Source: Legionellaceae bacterium UBA6148 (GTDB lineage Bacteria > Pseudomonadota > Gammaproteobacteria > Legionellales > Legionellaceae). From it: DNA of 13,092 nucleotides. Positions 1 to 8,260 of the stretch are shown here, piece by piece (the first letter of the stretch is position 1; each line of letters begins with the position of its first letter). The DNA is taken from positions 1-13,092 of the forward strand of contig DIUW01000031.1 of NCBI GenBank assembly GCA_002423125.1, read 5' to 3'. The notes under the pieces were generated by a model that worked only from the letters and a program-made list of their open reading frames with translations, did no database searches and was not told where the DNA came from. The translations under genes were made by a program, and so were the position numbers.

Positions 1-1021
1 AAAAAACTTGAGGATCGAGTATTACACAGTCTTTATTTAAATGTTGTTTAAATGCAGTTGCATAAAGGGAGTCGAAACTGAAAAGTGAAAACCAACCTTT
101 ATCATTCGGCTTATGAAAGATAACAAATATTTGGTTATCATCAAATTTTTTTCCTGGCAGCATGCTTCCAAGCAACATTAGTGACGTCCAAATGTATGGT
201 GAAGAGTTTGGGCATGCGCCTTCCCAGTTTGGAGGTGCATATACCCGCAATGGTTCACTTGGTTTGATTCTTGCGATCCAGGTGATTGCAAGCGCCATGG
301 AGTAATTGACTTTTACAGCAACGTCATGATTAGGTGTATCATTGAGAAAAGTAGTTTCAAGAATACAATCGAGATCGTACGCCATGGGGTTTCGGTTATG
401 TTTTTTTTGCTCTAATTTTTCTAATGCAATTAAAAAATCAAATGGGAATTGTTGTTTGTTTGTTATTTGTTGTGGTGCATGCAGCTGATTGGCCTGCCCA
501 TTAAATTGTTTTTGGTGCATTGATTGTTCGTGTTCTCTTAATAAGATTTGTTTTTTTTGTCTAAGTTGTTCATCAATAGTAACCAATCCTGATATGCCTT
601 CATATAATGCGGCTGAGGCTGATATTTTTAACATTGCAGGAGTTAAATAACGTTTAAATATTGTTTCATATAATGATGTACTACGAAATTTTTCGCCAAA
701 CCCCATAAAAACTGACTCAAGTTCGTGTTCGTTAAAACCGTACACATAATTTTTAATTGCGTCACTACCAAATTTCATATTAGGGGTATTTTGACCGAAA
801 ACCATAAGGGCAGTCCAAAAAAAATGAGCCTCTTCAATGTTGCTGCCGCGGATTTGAACCGCTCTATCTTTGTTAGGTGGCTCTTTCTGGGCTGCAAGGT
901 ATCTGCTGATATATGCCATTGAAAATTTAACTTTCTCAGCTGGGTCAGATGGGAACTGTTCGAATGTAAAGTTGCTATCATTGCTGTTGGTGTCACTTGT
1001 AGTATTGTGAAAACGCAACAT
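1..1021 (-). CDS. Unrecognised protein with two copies of one domain, 3' end outside the window
   Basis: I do not recognise this family. Reading the minus strand from ATG at 1021, the frame stays open for 340 codons to the window edge, so the C-terminus is missing. A good ribosome site (AAGGA, 8 nt upstream) supports this start. The protein is soluble-looking, with no signal peptide or membrane helix. Residues about 30-126 and 237-328 are divergent copies of one domain. Both carry KV-x-[FY]-SMA (30-36 and 237-243), WT[AS]LM followed by G-x3-P-x2-KF (69-84 and 278-293), and SLY-x-T-x-FK-x2-L (116-126 and 318-328). Between them, residues about 150-210 are rich in Gln, Lys and Glu and look helical, perhaps a coiled coil. 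Base composition is more A+T rich than in the housekeeping genes downstream, and an IS91 remnant lies nearby, which suits an accessory gene. A secreted effector would be a reasonable guess in Legionellales, but nothing in the sequence proves it. Confidence 0.8.
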   Translation of the reverse strand, partial: MLRFHNTTSDTNSNDSNFTFEQFPSDPAEKVKFSMAYISRYLAAQKEPPNKDRAVQIRGSNIEEAHFFWTALMVFGQNTPNMKFGSDAIKNYVYGFNEHELESVFMGFGEKFRSTSLYETIFKRYLTPAMLKISASAALYEGISGLVTIDEQLRQKKQILLREHEQSMHQKQFNGQANQLHAPQQITNKQQFPFDFLIALEKLEQKKHNRNPMAYDLDCILETTFLNDTPNHDVAVKVNYSMALAITWIARIKPSEPLRVYAPPNWEGACPNSSPYIWTSLMLLGSMLPGKKFDDNQIFVIFHKPNDKGWFSLFSFDSLYATAFKQHLNKDCVILDPQVF

Positions 1022-1049
1022 ATCTTTGTTCCTTATTTTTTGAGTACGT

Positions 1050-1070
1050 GACTCACCTGTTCAGGGAGTC
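1050..1070 (-). promoter_or_regulatory. Hairpin in the leader of the left-edge gene
   Basis: GACTC (1050-1054) and GAGTC (1066-1070) pair, with CCTG/CAGG inside, leaving one unpaired base. The right arm of this hairpin as read on the minus strand could instead pair with the neighbouring bases at 1042-1045 (GAGT/ACTC), so two structures compete just upstream of the ribosome site of the gene starting at 1021. No T-tract follows on either strand, so it is unlikely to be a terminator. A regulatory role is only a possibility. Confidence 0.25.
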
Positions 1071-1315
1071 GGTGTTGTGGAAAGTCAAGAATAAAAAACT
1101 TGAACATCGAGTGTTTGTTTTAATAGTATGAACATATCGCAGTACACAGCGGGAACTATGAAATTCAAAATATTAACACATTGAGAAAAATAAATATATG
1201 TTGAGTTGAGTATAGGAAGCATAAACGCCCTATTCCCTGATTTCTAGAAGTATCGCGATTAAAATATCGACAAAAAACAGTGTCACAACCAATCAAACTT
1301 CATGCATTCAATCCC

Positions 1316-1330
1316 AACCGAACCGAACCG
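1316..1330. repeat. Short AACCG tandem repeat
   Basis: Three perfect copies of AACCG are followed by a fourth, imperfect copy (AACCC, 1331-1335). It lies in non-coding DNA and no function is visible. Confidence 0.6.
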
Positions 1331-1452
1331 AACCCGTTTTCATAAATATCGACCATCCTCAATTGACCAAGATGATTTTTTTTGTGCGATTTAAGCCCAC
1401 TCATAAATCCAGGACGTCAACTATCCGTGCTGCGATTGCCTGCTTATTTTTT

Positions 1453-1842
1453 TTAAAGATTTATCAAAGATGCTGAGTGCGATGGAGGGGATCGAATGCC
1501 TAATTCTACATTGACATGCGTCAAACGCTCCTGTTGTTGATTGATATGCGACAGAATCTGCTTAATCACCAGGGCGTCTTCAATGCACGCAATGATTCTG
1601 ACCTTGCCTGAGCAACGCCTGTAAACGGCGATGTCGATGTTGAACACTCGTTTCAGGTGCATCGCCCAACTCATTGTTGTGCGACGTTCGTTGCTTTCCG
1701 GGGGAGAGTCTGTTGCTGCAGATATTGAAGGAGTCTCGGCGACACCATCACTGGTCACCATGCCTCGATGCTTACTGTTCGGCGCAAAGACGCCATGAAA
1801 TCGGGTCAAGTGAAACCGTGGTTTTGGCAGAAATTCCCGATT
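1453..1842 (-). pseudogene. IS91-family transposase remnant (C-terminal part)
   Basis: The frame is open from 1842 to a TAA at 1453-1455, with a TAA just upstream at 1843-1845, and gives about 129 residues. Two stretches are characteristic of IS91/ISCR rolling-circle transposases: PKPRFHLTRFHGVFAPNSKH at the start, and SWAMHLKRVFNIDI followed by KVRIIACIEDALVIKQIL near the end. In intact proteins this part is preceded by a zinc-binding N-terminus and the catalytic tyrosine region, which are absent in all three minus-strand frames upstream. The usual E-x-C-x2-CGG motif reads A-V-Y-R-R-C-S-G here, so its first cysteine is lost, a further sign of decay. No ATG start or ribosome site fits. It is a dead fragment marking an old insertion or rearrangement upstream of pepP. 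Confidence 0.85.
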
Positions 1843-2078
1843 TTAGTGATCATGCTCTTACCGATCGCCTGGAGGTCGCAGGTAAATATTTATTGATTCG
1901 TTGTTAATAGCTTGATAATCTTTCGGTGGTGCTATGCATTGAGATGACTTCCCTTGTGTGCTCCATTCTGTTTCGCAACTGAATTTGATCATAAAAACAG
2001 AGAGTTGTCGATAATTTTTTAAAAAGTTCCTCGGCACCTTAATAAATTAATCCGTTCATTGAATTTTGCAAGAGCCTC

Positions 2079-2084
2079 AAGGAA
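2079..2084 (+). promoter_or_regulatory. Ribosome binding site that fixes the pepP start
   Basis: AAGGAA lies 6 nt before ATG 2091 but only 3 nt before the in-frame TTG at 2088, so ATG 2091 is the likely start. Confidence 0.7.
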
Positions 2085-2090
2085 TAATTG

Positions 2091-3398
2091 ATGATTTCTT
2101 TAAGCGACTATCACGACAGGCGAAAACGCCTTGCAATGCAATTACCACAGGGTAGTATCGCGCTGATTCCGGCGGCGAGGGAATGTTTGCGTAATGGGGA
2201 TGCCCATTATCGATTTCGACAGGATAGCGATTTTTATTATTTAACCGGATTCAATGAGCCTGATGCCCTGTTAATCATCACCGCAGGCCGACAGAGTGAA
2301 AGCATCTTATTTAATCGAGAGCGTCAATTTTCGGAAGAGCAATGGACTGGTAAACGTTTAGGCCAGGACGGAGCGCGTGAGCAATTGGGCGTTGATGTTG
2401 CCTATTCATTGGCGACTCTTGAGACACAACTCCCGCAGTGCTTGGCTGATAGAACCGCGATTTTCTATCCTGTTGGGCGTTACCCCTGGTGGGATAAATT
2501 GATTTTTGACACCTGGAAAATTGTGAAAGGGCAAAGTCGACAAGGAACAAACCCACCTGAATCATGTTGTGATGTTATGCCTATTCTAGGTGAGATGCGC
2601 TTATTTAAAAGTGATGCTGAGCTTCAACTCATGCGAGAAGCGGCTCGAATTTCAGTTGCAGCACATCAACGAGCAATGCGTACATGCTCTCATGCGACAT
2701 TTGAGTACGAGCTTGAAGCAGAATTTCTCTATGAGTTAAACCGGCAAGGTGTACGAAGTGTGGCGTATGACTCCATTGTTGCAGGTGGAAGTAACGCTTG
2801 TGTACTGCATTACACTGACAATAATCAGGCGCTTCGAACAGGCGATTTAGTCCTGATCGATGCGGGGGCTGAAGTTCAGGGGTATGCGGCTGATATTACA
2901 CGTACATTTCCTATTAATGGGCGATTCAGCCCTGAACAAAAATTAATTTATGAGCTGGTTTTAGCATCGCAAAAAGCCGGCAAAGATTGTATTCGCCCTG
3001 GTTGTCTTTGGGATGATGTTCAGCAGGCCATTGTTGGTGTGTTGACATCAGGTTTAAAAGAGCTGGGTTTGTTAAAAGGCTCGGTGGATGATTTGATTGC
3101 GACAGGAGCGTATAAGCCGTTTTATATGCACCGTTCCGGTCATTGGTTGGGACTCGATGTGCATGACGTGGGTCGTTATAAAAACAAGGGTCAATGGCGA
3201 GGGCTTGAGCCTGGCATGGTGCTGACCGTGGAGCCTGGTTTGTATATTCACGAAAGTATTCAAGGCATTGACAGTCGTTGGCATGGTATTGGTGTGCGTA
3301 TTGAAGATGATATTTGTGTGACGCAGCAGGGCTATGAAAATTTCAGCGGTGCATTGGTTGTCGAAGTGAATGATATTGAGGCCATGGTTCGTGGATGA
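2091..3398 (+). CDS. pepP: Xaa-Pro aminopeptidase P
   Basis: Cytoplasmic metallopeptidase that removes an N-terminal residue when proline follows it. It has 435 residues, close to the family norm of about 440. An N-terminal creatinase-like domain (about 1-170, with FRQDSDFYYLTGF near residue 43) precedes the pita-bread catalytic domain. All five metal ligands are visible: Asp257 (VLIDAG), Asp268 (ADITRTF), His351 (GHWLG), Glu381 (VEPGLYI) and Glu405 (VRIEDD). The HRSGH and DVHDVG motifs of the proline-specific group are also present. It starts the pepP-ubiH-ubiI operon, an order conserved in gammaproteobacteria, and overlaps ubiH by 8 nt. I see no clear sigma-70 promoter in 1908-2090. The usual upstream neighbours ygfB and zapA are not here; a transposase remnant takes their place. 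Confidence 0.96.
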   Translation: MISLSDYHDRRKRLAMQLPQGSIALIPAARECLRNGDAHYRFRQDSDFYYLTGFNEPDALLIITAGRQSESILFNRERQFSEEQWTGKRLGQDGAREQLGVDVAYSLATLETQLPQCLADRTAIFYPVGRYPWWDKLIFDTWKIVKGQSRQGTNPPESCCDVMPILGEMRLFKSDAELQLMREAARISVAAHQRAMRTCSHATFEYELEAEFLYELNRQGVRSVAYDSIVAGGSNACVLHYTDNNQALRTGDLVLIDAGAEVQGYAADITRTFPINGRFSPEQKLIYELVLASQKAGKDCIRPGCLWDDVQQAIVGVLTSGLKELGLLKGSVDDLIATGAYKPFYMHRSGHWLGLDVHDVGRYKNKGQWRGLEPGMVLTVEPGLYIHESIQGIDSRWHGIGVRIEDDICVTQQGYENFSGALVVEVNDIEAMVRG

Positions 3399-4593
3399 TC
3401 TCAATGTTGATATCTTAATTGTCGGCGGTGGCTTGATCGGTGCTTCACTGATGTTAGCGCTTGCAAATACCCGCTATCGAGTAGCGCTCGTGGACGCGAC
3501 TCCTTTTTCATTCAGAGTCCAGTCTAATTTTGATGAACGTAGTTTGGCATTGTCTCCTGCTAGCGTACGCATCCTCGAAATGTTGAATGTTTGGCCGTTG
3601 TTGGCGCCTGACGCTTGCCCCATCGAGACGATCCATGTATCCGAGCGGTTTGGGTTTGGGCATGCGCAGTTACGAGGGGATGGACAGTCTCCGCTGGGCT
3701 ACGTTGCAGAGATGCAACACATTAATCGCGCCTTGTATCAATGCCTTGACTTAAGCCAAGTGTTTGCGCCAGCTCAGTTAGTCGCATTGGATACCGCTGA
3801 AGGTGTCGCAACAATCCAAAAAGACGCAGAACATTTTCGGATTAAAGCACAACTCATTGTCGCGGCCGATGGATCGGAGTCATCGGTTCGTGCATTTTGT
3901 GGAGTAACTGCCCAAGTTAAGGCATTTAATCAGCAGGCCATTGTTGCGAATATCGGTCTTGCGCGATCGCATCATCACATTGCGTATGAGCGATTCACCT
4001 TATCGGGTCCGTTGGCTCTATTACCGATGACGGGTAATCGTGTATCGATGGTTTGGGCATTGGAGCCCGATGAGGCCTCACGTGTGATGGGATTGAATGA
4101 TGATGATTTTTTGCGTGAACTACAGCGTACTTTTGGTTACCGCTTAGGACGCTTTAAGCGTGTGGGCCTTCGTGTGTCCTATCCATTGCGACAAGTGATT
4201 TGCCAAGAGCAAGTCGTTGGCCCGGTTGTGTTTATTGGAAATGCAGCACATACGCTGCATCCAGTTGCGGGGCAAGGATTTAATCTTGGTCTTCGTGATG
4301 TGGCTATGCTTGCTCAATGCATCAGTCATCAAGGCCTTTCTCCTGCCATGTTGGCTCATTATCAACAACAAAGAGACCGTGATCAACACAGTATGATTCG
4401 TTTGACGGATGGTTTAATTCAATTATTTACGAGCAATATTCCCGGAATGGCGATCGCGCGTCGAGCGGGTCTTCTCGCACTGGACCAAATCCCTGCATTG
4501 AAGGCCATTTTGGCACGTTATGCGCGAGGGTTTGCTGGCATAGCACCTGACTTGGTGTGTGGGATTCCGTTGACGGAGAATGAGCATGAGTAA
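3391..4593 (+). CDS. ubiH: 2-octaprenyl-6-methoxyphenol hydroxylase (FAD monooxygenase)
   Basis: FAD-dependent aromatic hydroxylase of late ubiquinone synthesis, acting at the inner membrane. It has 400 residues counting from GTG 3391. That start is preferred because GAGG lies 9 nt upstream and the protein then begins just before the FAD-binding strand, as in relatives. An in-frame ATG at 3370 lacks a good ribosome site and would give a 29-nt overlap. Visible motifs are the dinucleotide-binding GGGLIG (12-17), DERSLAL (48-54), the ADG motif (159-161), and the UbiH-family signature GNAAHTLHPVAGQGFN (283-298). The Asn in GNAA, where most relatives have GDAA, is also found in E. coli UbiH. It overlaps pepP by 8 nt and the next hydroxylase by 8 nt, so the three genes are probably translated in a coupled way. 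Confidence 0.93.
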   Translation: MDDLNVDILIVGGGLIGASLMLALANTRYRVALVDATPFSFRVQSNFDERSLALSPASVRILEMLNVWPLLAPDACPIETIHVSERFGFGHAQLRGDGQSPLGYVAEMQHINRALYQCLDLSQVFAPAQLVALDTAEGVATIQKDAEHFRIKAQLIVAADGSESSVRAFCGVTAQVKAFNQQAIVANIGLARSHHHIAYERFTLSGPLALLPMTGNRVSMVWALEPDEASRVMGLNDDDFLRELQRTFGYRLGRFKRVGLRVSYPLRQVICQEQVVGPVVFIGNAAHTLHPVAGQGFNLGLRDVAMLAQCISHQGLSPAMLAHYQQQRDRDQHSMIRLTDGLIQLFTSNIPGMAIARRAGLLALDQIPALKAILARYARGFAGIAPDLVCGIPLTENEHE

Positions 4594-5749
4594 CGATGTG
4601 ATTGTTGTGGGTGGGGGTGTTGTTGGGTTAAGTGCAGCACTTGCGATGCATTATCGTGGACTGTCTGTTGTACTGATCGATGCCGGAAAGCTGAGCGTTT
4701 CTCCTTCAGAGGTGAGCCCGCGTGTCTATGCCATTAATCGCGCATCTCAGCGATTGTTGCAACAATTAAACGTCTGGGATCGTCTTGCAAAACAACGGTT
4801 ATCGCCGTATCAGCACATGCATGTCTGGGATGCTGTAAAAGGGGCACATATTGATTTTGATGCTCGCATGATTGCGTGTGACCGATTGGGATCGATCATT
4901 GATGATGCGAATTTAAGACACGCCCTTTTGGAAGAAATTGCGACACAACCTATCCAATTGTTGCCTGAATCGACCGTGACCGCAGTGGATGTCGGACCTG
5001 AGGCGGTCGAAGTGCATGCGGGACCACATCGGCTGTCTGCAAAGCTCATGATTGTTGCAGACGGCGCATTATCAGCCACGCGTGAATTACTGAATGTTCC
5101 ACTGACACAATGGCCTTATCATCAACATGCGCTTGTAGCGACCGTTCAGACTGAAAAAAATCATCAGCATACGGCCGATCAAATTTTTACTCCTGACGGA
5201 CCGTTAGCATTTTTGCCTTTAGCGGATGAGCATCACTGCTCCATTGTATGGTCCAGTGCGCCGCATTTGACACAGCATCGGATGATGCTTGCAGAGGAAG
5301 AGTTTAATCAACAAGTAACAACGGCTTTTCAAGCAAAACTCGGTCAAACAACGCTTATTTCAAAGCGCCATTCCTTTCCATTGCATATGCGCCACGTGAA
5401 ACAATATTGCGGTACACGTTGGCTATTAATGGGCGATGCTGCACACACGATACATCCGCTCGCAGGTCTTGGGTTAAACGTCGGTTTAGCCGATCTTGCT
5501 GCTTGGTTATGCCTGCTGGGCGATGACAACCGTCGTCTATGTTCCAACAAAACGCTGGGTGCCTATCAACGTCAACGTAAATATGCGGTATGGCAAACCA
5601 TTGCCTTGATGGAAGGGTTCAAAGCGATGTTTCTAAATCCACTTCCTCCTATTGCCGCGTTACGAGGATTTGGGTTAACGATGTGCAATCAACTCACGCC
5701 GCTTAAACGATTGTTTATTGAGCATGCAACGGGTTGTAATCAAATTTAA
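4586..5749 (+). CDS. ubiI: UbiI/VisC-type FAD-dependent ubiquinone hydroxylase
   Basis: A second member of the UbiH/UbiF/UbiI/COQ6 family, 387 residues, expected to hydroxylate the ubiquinone ring. It shows GGGVVG (9-14) for FAD binding, the ADG motif (158-160), and GDAAHTIHPLAGLGLN (283-298). ATG 4586 is chosen over ATG 4580 because GGAG at 4575-4578 is 7 nt from the former but only 1 nt from the latter. It overlaps ubiH by 8 nt (ATGAGTAA). Position after pepP-ubiH points to UbiI (C5 hydroxylation in E. coli), but ring-position specificity differs among bacteria in this family and cannot be read from sequence alone. UbiF-like activity is possible. The stop lies inside the loop of the probable terminator. 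Confidence 0.88.
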   Translation: MSNDVIVVGGGVVGLSAALAMHYRGLSVVLIDAGKLSVSPSEVSPRVYAINRASQRLLQQLNVWDRLAKQRLSPYQHMHVWDAVKGAHIDFDARMIACDRLGSIIDDANLRHALLEEIATQPIQLLPESTVTAVDVGPEAVEVHAGPHRLSAKLMIVADGALSATRELLNVPLTQWPYHQHALVATVQTEKNHQHTADQIFTPDGPLAFLPLADEHHCSIVWSSAPHLTQHRMMLAEEEFNQQVTTAFQAKLGQTTLISKRHSFPLHMRHVKQYCGTRWLLMGDAAHTIHPLAGLGLNVGLADLAAWLCLLGDDNRRLCSNKTLGAYQRQRKYAVWQTIALMEGFKAMFLNPLPPIAALRGFGLTMCNQLTPLKRLFIEHATGCNQI

Positions 5750-5774
5750 TTTGGCTACGATTCAACTTTTTTTT
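5733..5774 (+). terminator. Probable rho-independent terminator of the pepP-ubiH-ubiI operon
   Basis: GTTG(T)AATC at 5733-5741 pairs with GATTCAAC at 5759-5766, an 8-bp stem with one bulged T, followed at once by eight T (5767-5774). The loop is long and can pair internally (AAATT/AATTT). The ubiI stop codon lies in the loop. The stem is not GC-rich, so confidence is moderate. Confidence 0.5.
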
Positions 5775-5780
5775 CTATGT

Positions 5781-6731
5781 TTAACGCTCAAACCGCGTCT
5801 GGCTAAATACCACGCGTTCTTGAGCCGATTCACGGACACCCGCTTTGGCAACATGACTTTCAATCGATTGATAACGATGCAGCACGCCTTCGCGGTTTGC
5901 GATTTGGATGTTGAGACCTGGCCGTGCATTGAGCTCGAGTAACAATGGCCCTTGGTCTTTGTCCAGAACAATATCAACGCCTAAATACCCTAAATGAGTC
6001 AGATCATAGCAACGCGCAGCAATGTCTAAGATTTTCTCCCAATAAGGGACTTTGATGCCCACTATCGAGTTCAATGTGTCAGGATGGAAATCAATCGGAT
6101 CATTGCCTGATACTCCACCGAGTGTTGTACCAGTGGCAATGTCTATACCAACCCCAATTGCGCCTTGATGTAAGTTAGCTTTTCCACCAGACTGGCGCGT
6201 GGGTAAGCGTACCATTGCCATAGCGGGGTAGCCCAATAGCGTAATGATGCGAATATCAGGTACACCTTCGAAGCTGGCTTGGCTGAAAACGGGGTCGACA
6301 ATGACACGTCGTTCGATCATGGCACAATCAGTATGTCCACCCAAACTGAATGCTCCTGAAAGCATGCAAGAGAGGTGATAGCTTAATTCCTGAGTGGTAT
6401 ACATTTTTCCATTGATTTGGCGGTATCGCCCCAATGCTCTGCCCGTGAATACAATGATTCCATCACCACCTGAGCCTTGTGCGGGTTTGATCACAAAATC
6501 ATTATAAGGTGCTAATAGTTTATCCACTGACAGAATATCATGCTCTGACTCAATAACACCATAAAGTGCCGGCACAGCGATTCCTGCTTTTATGGCTAAT
6601 TGCTTGGTTTGTATTTTATCATCCACTAATGGAAAATGTTTACGTTGATTGTAACGCAAGACAAAATCACTGTTGCGGCGATTAATACTTAATACACCCT
6701 GCTGACGCAGTCGTCTGTTAATCCACAGCAT
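5781..6731 (-). CDS. ATP-grasp ligase related to alpha-L-glutamate ligase (RimK-like)
   Basis: A 316-residue ATP-grasp enzyme of the RimK-related group often annotated 'alpha-L-glutamate ligase-like protein'. Family members are expected to join an amino acid or peptide to a carboxyl group using ATP through an acyl-phosphate. The real substrate is unknown. Visible features are the ATP-binding lysine and glycine-rich loop FVIKPAQGSGGDG (79-91), Glu140 in MIERR, PDIRI (158-162), the conserved RLPTRQSGGKANLHQGA stretch (175-191), and the magnesium site GVDIV...LLLELNARPGL (251-273). GGGA upstream serves as ribosome site. It starts 2 nt after the stop of the inactive-transglutaminase membrane protein and closes the minus-strand operon. 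The constant partnership of these families suggests its product is handled or sensed at the membrane. The gene converges on ubiI. Confidence 0.92.
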   Translation of the reverse strand: MLWINRRLRQQGVLSINRRNSDFVLRYNQRKHFPLVDDKIQTKQLAIKAGIAVPALYGVIESEHDILSVDKLLAPYNDFVIKPAQGSGGDGIIVFTGRALGRYRQINGKMYTTQELSYHLSCMLSGAFSLGGHTDCAMIERRVIVDPVFSQASFEGVPDIRIITLLGYPAMAMVRLPTRQSGGKANLHQGAIGVGIDIATGTTLGGVSGNDPIDFHPDTLNSIVGIKVPYWEKILDIAARCYDLTHLGYLGVDIVLDKDQGPLLLELNARPGLNIQIANREGVLHRYQSIESHVAKAGVRESAQERVVFSQTRFER

Positions 6732-6733
6732 CG

Positions 6734-8260
6734 TTATTTCCCACTGAGCGCTAGTGCGCGAAAGCGAAATAATTCAACCAGTCGAAACCCACGGTACTGG
6801 CCAAACCATAAAATCATTCCAAGAACCACTAAAAGCAGTTCAGGGAAAGCAAATAAGAGATATTGTAGCGGCGGGTAGGTGATGACCCCATAGGTGATCA
6901 CCGCGGCGACCATACTGCCACTGCCTGATTTAATCGCATCAGATGGTCCGCGCTCATCCCAGGTAACGCACATTCGCTCAATCGTCATGGTCAAAATCAC
7001 CATTGGAAATAACGCAACCGATAGCCCGGATCCAAGACCTAAACTTTGAGTCATGATGCTGATGAAAATCATAATTAAAATCACTACGGTCAGAATGGCG
7101 GCGAGCCTTGGTACTAATAAGAGACGCAATTGATCAAGATAAAATCGTGCTAATAGACCGAGAGAGACAATAAACGTAAATAAAATCAACCCCCACACCA
7201 CGTGCGTCTCACGAAAGGCTAATGCGATAAGGACAGGCATAAATGTACCGAAAGTGCTTAATCCAATGTAGTTTCGTAAGAGAAGGATAATAAATGCACC
7301 AATAGGCACGGTCAGTAAAACTTTATAAGCATCTTGCACGTCAACAGGGAGCTGCAATAAAGAGAAACGAATCAGTTGCGACTCCGTCTGTGAGCCACGT
7401 GCTTTGGCTGCACTCAGTGCGTTAATGGGAGTCGGTGAAACGGTTAAGGAAAATTGTGGTTTTGTGCCCCCAATGACATCAAACATTGGCGTGTTGCTAT
7501 ATTGCCAAATGAGAAAATCTTTTGGTAATCCGATAGATCCTGTACGTGGATTCATGTACAGCCATTCTTTTTGATTGTAGACCGCAAGTAGGTGTTTAAA
7601 TTCAGTGCGGCGCTGTGCTTTTAGATAGATTCCTTCAATTGGAAGGGCATTAATTTTAGCCTGGTTCAGCACAATCATCGTGGCATTTAGAATGGTTTCA
7701 TCGTTGAATTCGTTGCCGACAAGAATTTTGGAATTTCCATCGTGCTTGTTTAATTCTTTAATGGTTCTTTGCGCAAAGGTTTGGATATCTGCCGAGGATT
7801 GGCGGGCTTTGCTGGTAATTGTTTCTACGGCGGCATTGACATCGTCCGTGAGCGGTGTAATTTTTACCGGCGCTGGTTTACGTAGGTAGACGTCATTGTT
7901 ATTGGTTTCGTGAAAAATGGCCCGATAGTAAAGTGATTGCGGGCCATTGCTTCTACGTAATGACCAGACCGCTTGACGATTATAGCCAACTAAATCAGTG
8001 GTAACGCCATAGTGTCGTGAGACAAAATACTCATCAAGGATCGAGTAATGTGGGGGCATGTAAGGGATAGTAAAGCTGGCCTTAACGGGCATGTTTCGTT
8101 GAGCATTGAAACGGAGATTGGCTTCAACAGTCCAACTATTTACGCTTTCACTCTCCGTGATCGGTACATTTAGGACTAAATATCGATAAGAAAAAATAGC
8201 AAGTCCTACGACAAATAAGAAGGTAATTAGGCCATATACATGGCGCTTTGAATTATGCAT
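6734..8260 (-). CDS. Inactive transglutaminase fused to seven transmembrane helices
   Basis: A 508-residue inner-membrane protein. ATG 8260 is chosen because AGGAAG lies just upstream and it overlaps the preceding gene by 8 nt (ATGCATAA). An in-frame ATG at 8302 would give a longer overlap. Residues about 8-31 form an N-terminal membrane helix. A soluble, probably periplasmic part (about 35-310) includes a transglutaminase-like fold at about 145-245 with a retained His (FKHLLAVY, near 223). The catalytic Cys is missing: the only cysteine in the whole protein is near residue 431, and the Asp position reads Asn (MNPRTG). About 315-490 is strongly hydrophobic, matching the 7TM_transglut module. 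A fold that binds but cannot cleave or crosslink may serve as a peptide sensor or adaptor. That role is inference; the domain layout is well supported. Confidence 0.92.
   Translation of the reverse strand: MHNSKRHVYGLITFLFVVGLAIFSYRYLVLNVPITESESVNSWTVEANLRFNAQRNMPVKASFTIPYMPPHYSILDEYFVSRHYGVTTDLVGYNRQAVWSLRRSNGPQSLYYRAIFHETNNNDVYLRKPAPVKITPLTDDVNAAVETITSKARQSSADIQTFAQRTIKELNKHDGNSKILVGNEFNDETILNATMIVLNQAKINALPIEGIYLKAQRRTEFKHLLAVYNQKEWLYMNPRTGSIGLPKDFLIWQYSNTPMFDVIGGTKPQFSLTVSPTPINALSAAKARGSQTESQLIRFSLLQLPVDVQDAYKVLLTVPIGAFIILLLRNYIGLSTFGTFMPVLIALAFRETHVVWGLILFTFIVSLGLLARFYLDQLRLLLVPRLAAILTVVILIMIFISIMTQSLGLGSGLSVALFPMVILTMTIERMCVTWDERGPSDAIKSGSGSMVAAVITYGVITYPPLQYLLFAFPELLLVVLGMILWFGQYRGFRLVELFRFRALALSGK

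Larger units (their letters stand above)
1022..1452. other. Gene-free A+T-rich stretch
   Basis: I find no convincing gene here. It holds the ribosome site and leader of the minus-strand gene ending at 1021, a small hairpin (1050-1070), a 20-bp sequence at 1093-1112 that nearly repeats 1-20, and a short AACCG tandem repeat at 1316-1330. The part from about 1340 to 1452 lies just downstream of the transposase remnant and may be leftover IS91-type element end sequence. I could not identify a defined element end. Confidence 0.5.

Noticed and set aside
775..996. A 73-codon minus-strand frame inside the left-edge gene
   Set aside because: It is a different frame of the long open gene ending at 1021, has no ribosome site and no recognisable product.
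1050..1070. Hairpin as a transcription terminator
   Set aside because: No T-tract follows on either strand.
1674..1907. A 77-codon plus-strand frame
   Set aside because: Most of it is antisense to the IS91 transposase remnant, it lacks a ribosome site, and its last 20 residues match nothing I know.
2088..2090. TTG as pepP start
   Set aside because: It is only 3 nt from the ribosome site, while ATG 2091 is well spaced.
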